Source: Bradyrhizobiaceae bacterium Ga0074131 (GTDB lineage Bacteria > Pseudomonadota > Alphaproteobacteria > Rhizobiales > Xanthobacteraceae). Taken from it: DNA of 64,000 bases. The stretch is from assembly GCA_001464035.1 (NCBI GenBank), contig LNEC01000017.1, positions 1 through 64,000 on the forward strand, read 5' to 3'. The notes below the pieces were generated by a model, which saw nothing but the letters and a program-made list of their open reading frames with translations, made no database searches and was not told where the DNA came from. Shown piece by piece: positions 61,726 to 64,000 of the stretch (positions within the stretch are counted from its first letter, which is position 1; each line of letters opens with the position of its first letter). Both the position numbers and the translations under genes were made by a program.

Positions 61726-63042
61726 ATGAGCCCTGAGGTTCTGATCGGCGAAGGCGATGCGGCGCGGCTTGTGCCGCATCCTCTGCGCGCCGCGATCCTC
61801 GGCGAGGTTCACGCCCGGCCGTTCACCCCGCTTTCGGTCCCGTCGCGGATTCTGCATTTCGCCTTTGACACGTCGGGGCCGCTTGCCCAGGCAGACCGCG
61901 CCAATCTCGTGAAGCTCTGCGAGTCGCGCGGTCTGCCGCCGCCGCCCTCCGGCGAAAAACATCATCGGGCGCCGTTCGGCACCACAGTGCTGCGCTGGGA
62001 ACAGCATTCCGAGTTCACCACCTATACCTGGGAGATGCTGTCCGATCCCGCGGCCGTCCCATTCCATCCCGATGCGGCATCGCTGGCGTCGCCGATGCGC
62101 CTTGTTGCGCAGCCGGGTCCGCTGCTGGTCGCGGTCGACCTGCATCTGTTGGCAGAGGATCCGCCGAGAACAGCGCCGGAACGTCTGTTCGACAATGCAA
62201 GCCTCGCCGTCGCCGAGAATTCCGACGGCGCCGCCGTCTACGCCACGGACTTTCAGCCCGGGCCAACCGGCTTTGTACGGATTCTCGTGGCCGAACGCAA
62301 TTTGTCGGCGGAGCGAGCCGGCGCGCTCGTCCAGCGGGTGATCGAACTGGAAACCTATCGCACCCTGGCCTTGCTTGGGCTGCCCGAAGCACAGCGGCTC
62401 GCGCCTTCGATCGCAACCGCCGAGCGGCGGCTGGTGGAAGTTACCGAACAGATGCGCCGTGCCGGCGATCTCGCCAGCAATCACCGGCTGCTCGACGAGT
62501 TGACGGCGCTCGCCGCCGAGGTCGAAGCAGGCGCCGCAGCCAGCGTGTTCCGCTTCGGCGCCAGCCGGGCCTATGAAGAAATCGTCCAGCAGCGCCTGCA
62601 GACCATCGGCGAACGCAAGGTCGGCGGACTGCCGACGTGGTCCTCATTCCTTGCACGCCGGATGAAACCGGCGCTCCGGACCTGCGTCACGATCGAGGCG
62701 CGGCAGTCAGGTCTTTCGCTCAAGCTGGCCCGCGCCGCCAATCTTCTGCGCACGCGCGTCGATGTCGAGCTCGAGCAGCAGAACCAGGAATTGCTCAAAT
62801 CCATGAACGCGCGGACGCGGCTGCAACTGCGTCTGCAGGCGACGGTGGAAGGGCTCTCGGTCGCGGCGATCACCTACTATGTTGTCGGACTGTTTGGTTA
62901 TCTGGTGAAGGCCGCATATGACAGCGGTCGCCTGGCAGTGGAACCAAGCATCGCTACGGCGGCATTTGTGCCCGTTGCCGCGCTTGCGATTTGGTGGACC
63001 GTCCGCAGCATCCGCAAGCGCAACGTCGCCGGCGAGGATTGA
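61726..63042 (+). CDS. DUF3422 family membrane protein
   Basis: The 438-residue protein has a large soluble N-terminal region opening with PHPLRAAILGEVHARPFTPL, then a helical stretch likely to form coiled coils (about 225-370, VDVELEQQNQELLKSMNARTRLQ). Two membrane helices near the C-terminus follow (GLSVAAITYYVVGLFGYLVKAA and FVPVAALAIWWTV). DUF3422 proteins are common in Proteobacteria and have no assigned function. The start at 61726 fits the conserved N-terminus. Its TGA shares one base with the ATG of the next gene. Confidence 0.85.
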   Translation: MSPEVLIGEGDAARLVPHPLRAAILGEVHARPFTPLSVPSRILHFAFDTSGPLAQADRANLVKLCESRGLPPPPSGEKHHRAPFGTTVLRWEQHSEFTTYTWEMLSDPAAVPFHPDAASLASPMRLVAQPGPLLVAVDLHLLAEDPPRTAPERLFDNASLAVAENSDGAAVYATDFQPGPTGFVRILVAERNLSAERAGALVQRVIELETYRTLALLGLPEAQRLAPSIATAERRLVEVTEQMRRAGDLASNHRLLDELTALAAEVEAGAAASVFRFGASRAYEEIVQQRLQTIGERKVGGLPTWSSFLARRMKPALRTCVTIEARQSGLSLKLARAANLLRTRVDVELEQQNQELLKSMNARTRLQLRLQATVEGLSVAAITYYVVGLFGYLVKAAYDSGRLAVEPSIATAAFVPVAALAIWWTVRSIRKRNVAGED

Positions 63043-64000
63043 TGCTTGCAAGATTCGTTGTTGCGATCATTGCGGTCGTCGCGATTGCAGCGGGAGTGTT
63101 GGAGTTGCGTGGCGCCGCCAACGGACTGCGCATCACTCACACCCAGGCGGGCGATACTCCTGTTACCATCTTTCAACCTGAAGCCAAGGCCCCGGCCCCC
63201 GTGGTGGTGATTGCGCATGGTTTTGCCGGATCGCAGCAACTGATGCAGCCGTTCGCGCAAACGCTGGCGCGCAACGGCTATATCGCCGTGACCTTCGATT
63301 TTCTTGGCCATGGCCGCAATCCAGTTCCGATTCGCGGCGATATCACCGAGGACGAAACCATCACATCGGCGCTCCTGCGCGAACTGGGCAGGGTCGCGGT
63401 TCTGGCGCGCACGCTGCCTGATAGCGATGGGCGCTTGGCTGTGCTCGGCCATTCCATGGCGTCCGACATCGTGGTGCGCTTCGCAATGACCAATCCCGAG
63501 GTTCAGGCCACGGTCGCGGTGTCGGTATTCTCGCCGGTGGTTACGGCGACAAGCCCGCGGAATCTGCTGGTGATCGTCGGTGCGCTCGAACCATCCATGC
63601 TGACGCGTGAAAGTCTGCGTATCGTCAATCTGGCCGCGGGAGGAAACGCCATGATCGGCGCGACCTATGGCAACTTTGCCGAGGGCACCGCGCGACGACT
63701 GGTAGTGGCCGGCGGCGTCGAGCATATCGGCGTGCTCTATAGCCGCGATAGCATGGAGCAATCGCTGCAATGGATGAACGAGGCCTTCGGCCGACAGCAG
63801 ACGGGTTTCATTGATCGCCGCGGTAGCTGGCTGGCGCTGGTTTTCTTTGGCTTGATCGCGCTGGCATGGCCGTTGTCGGCCCTGTTGCCTGTCGCAAACG
63901 TAACCCCTGTCGGTGCGAACTTTCCCTGGAAACCGCTCCTGATAGCGGCGTTCGTACCCACGCTCCTGACGCCGTTGACCCTGTGGAAGATGCCTACAAG
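63042..64000 (+). CDS. Alpha/beta hydrolase, membrane-anchored, cut by window end
   Basis: The ATG at 63042 overlaps the DUF3422 stop (TTGATG), and the frame stays open to the last base, so at least 319 residues are encoded and the C-terminus is missing. An N-terminal membrane anchor (FVVAIIAVVAIAAGVLEL) precedes a hydrolase domain with VVVIAHGFAGSQQLMQ, FDFLGHG, the nucleophile elbow LGHSMASD and the likely histidine in GGVEHIGVLY. After about residue 260 a second set of membrane segments begins (WLALVFFGLIALAWPLSALLP). Substrate unknown; co-translation with DUF3422 suggests a shared function. Confidence 0.8.
   Translation, partial: MLARFVVAIIAVVAIAAGVLELRGAANGLRITHTQAGDTPVTIFQPEAKAPAPVVVIAHGFAGSQQLMQPFAQTLARNGYIAVTFDFLGHGRNPVPIRGDITEDETITSALLRELGRVAVLARTLPDSDGRLAVLGHSMASDIVVRFAMTNPEVQATVAVSVFSPVVTATSPRNLLVIVGALEPSMLTRESLRIVNLAAGGNAMIGATYGNFAEGTARRLVVAGGVEHIGVLYSRDSMEQSLQWMNEAFGRQQTGFIDRRGSWLALVFFGLIALAWPLSALLPVANVTPVGANFPWKPLLIAAFVPTLLTPLTLWKMPT

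Overview
The window reads as chromosomal DNA from a photosynthetic alphaproteobacterium of the Bradyrhizobium/Rhodopseudomonas group (Nitrobacteraceae). The basis is GC-rich codon use, a complete purple-bacterial photosynthesis gene cluster (PGC) in the order typical of that group, an aerobic-type cyclase (acsF), a BphP/PpsR regulatory island, and no pufC after pufM. A photosynthetic Bradyrhizobium is the best guess; Rhodopseudomonas is the main alternative. Genus assignment is an inference made without database searches.

Layout. (1) About 1-5.5 kb is an accessory segment with lower GC: an IS3-family transposase remnant, a small hypothetical gene, a tandem duplication of a 117-aa membrane-anchored protein, a deleted and frameshifted IS3 element with recognisable ends, and a broken C-terminal Rhs fragment followed by a candidate immunity gene. 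(2) About 5.5-11.8 kb is housekeeping: a hypothetical protein, a 1-Cys peroxiredoxin, a DUF2177 membrane protein, a photolyase, an EamA transporter, glutathione-dependent formaldehyde dehydrogenase and a small exported protein. (3) A tRNA-Arg(TCG) at 12.3 kb marks the left edge of the PGC. (4) About 12.4-28.3 kb, minus strand, is one long run of mostly overlapping genes: bchF-bchN-bchB-bchH-bchL-bchM-lhaA-puhA-puhB-puhC-orf101-acsF-puhE-hemA. (5) About 28.4-33.7 kb is a sensory island: aerR/ppaA (B12-binding) and heme oxygenase on the plus strand, and ppsR-bphP on the minus strand. (6) About 34-42.7 kb, minus strand: pufQ-like, pufB, pufA, pufL, pufM, a second ppsR, bchG, a PucC-family transporter, bchP, tspO and a small membrane protein. 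(7) About 42.7-47.8 kb, minus: bchC-bchX-bchY-bchZ. (8) About 47.9-55.4 kb: the carotenoid genes crtE-crtF (minus), crtD-crtC (plus) and crtI-crtB-orf46 (minus). (9) About 55.5-61.4 kb: bchI-bchD (minus), hemE (plus) and two alpha/beta hydrolases including bchO (minus). (10) About 61.7-64 kb is outside the PGC: a DUF3422 membrane protein and an alpha/beta hydrolase cut by the window end.

How the genes work together. hemA and hemE feed tetrapyrrole synthesis. bchIDH (with bchO), bchM, acsF, bchLNB, bchF, bchXYZ, bchC, bchG and bchP carry protoporphyrin to phytylated bacteriochlorophyll a. crtE/B/I/C/D/F make a spirilloxanthin-type carotenoid. pufBALM and puhA build the reaction centre-LH1 core, with puhB/C/E, lhaA and the PufQ-like protein as assembly factors. 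Control appears to come from two PpsR repressors, a kinase-less bacteriophytochrome supplied with biliverdin by the adjacent heme oxygenase, and an AerR-type B12 antirepressor. Exact TGT-N12-ACA PpsR palindromes are visible upstream of crtI (two), crtD/crtE, bchC and ppsR, and inside the 5' end of bchF.

The PGC itself is a well-known kind of system. The less familiar items are the operator inside bchF, the single-cysteine PpsR pair, the second alpha/beta hydrolase and other small uncharacterised PGC genes, the C-terminally extended LH1 beta subunit, the hemE insertion with shared stop codons, and the Rhs tip/immunity scrap. No CRISPR array, rRNA or phage was seen.
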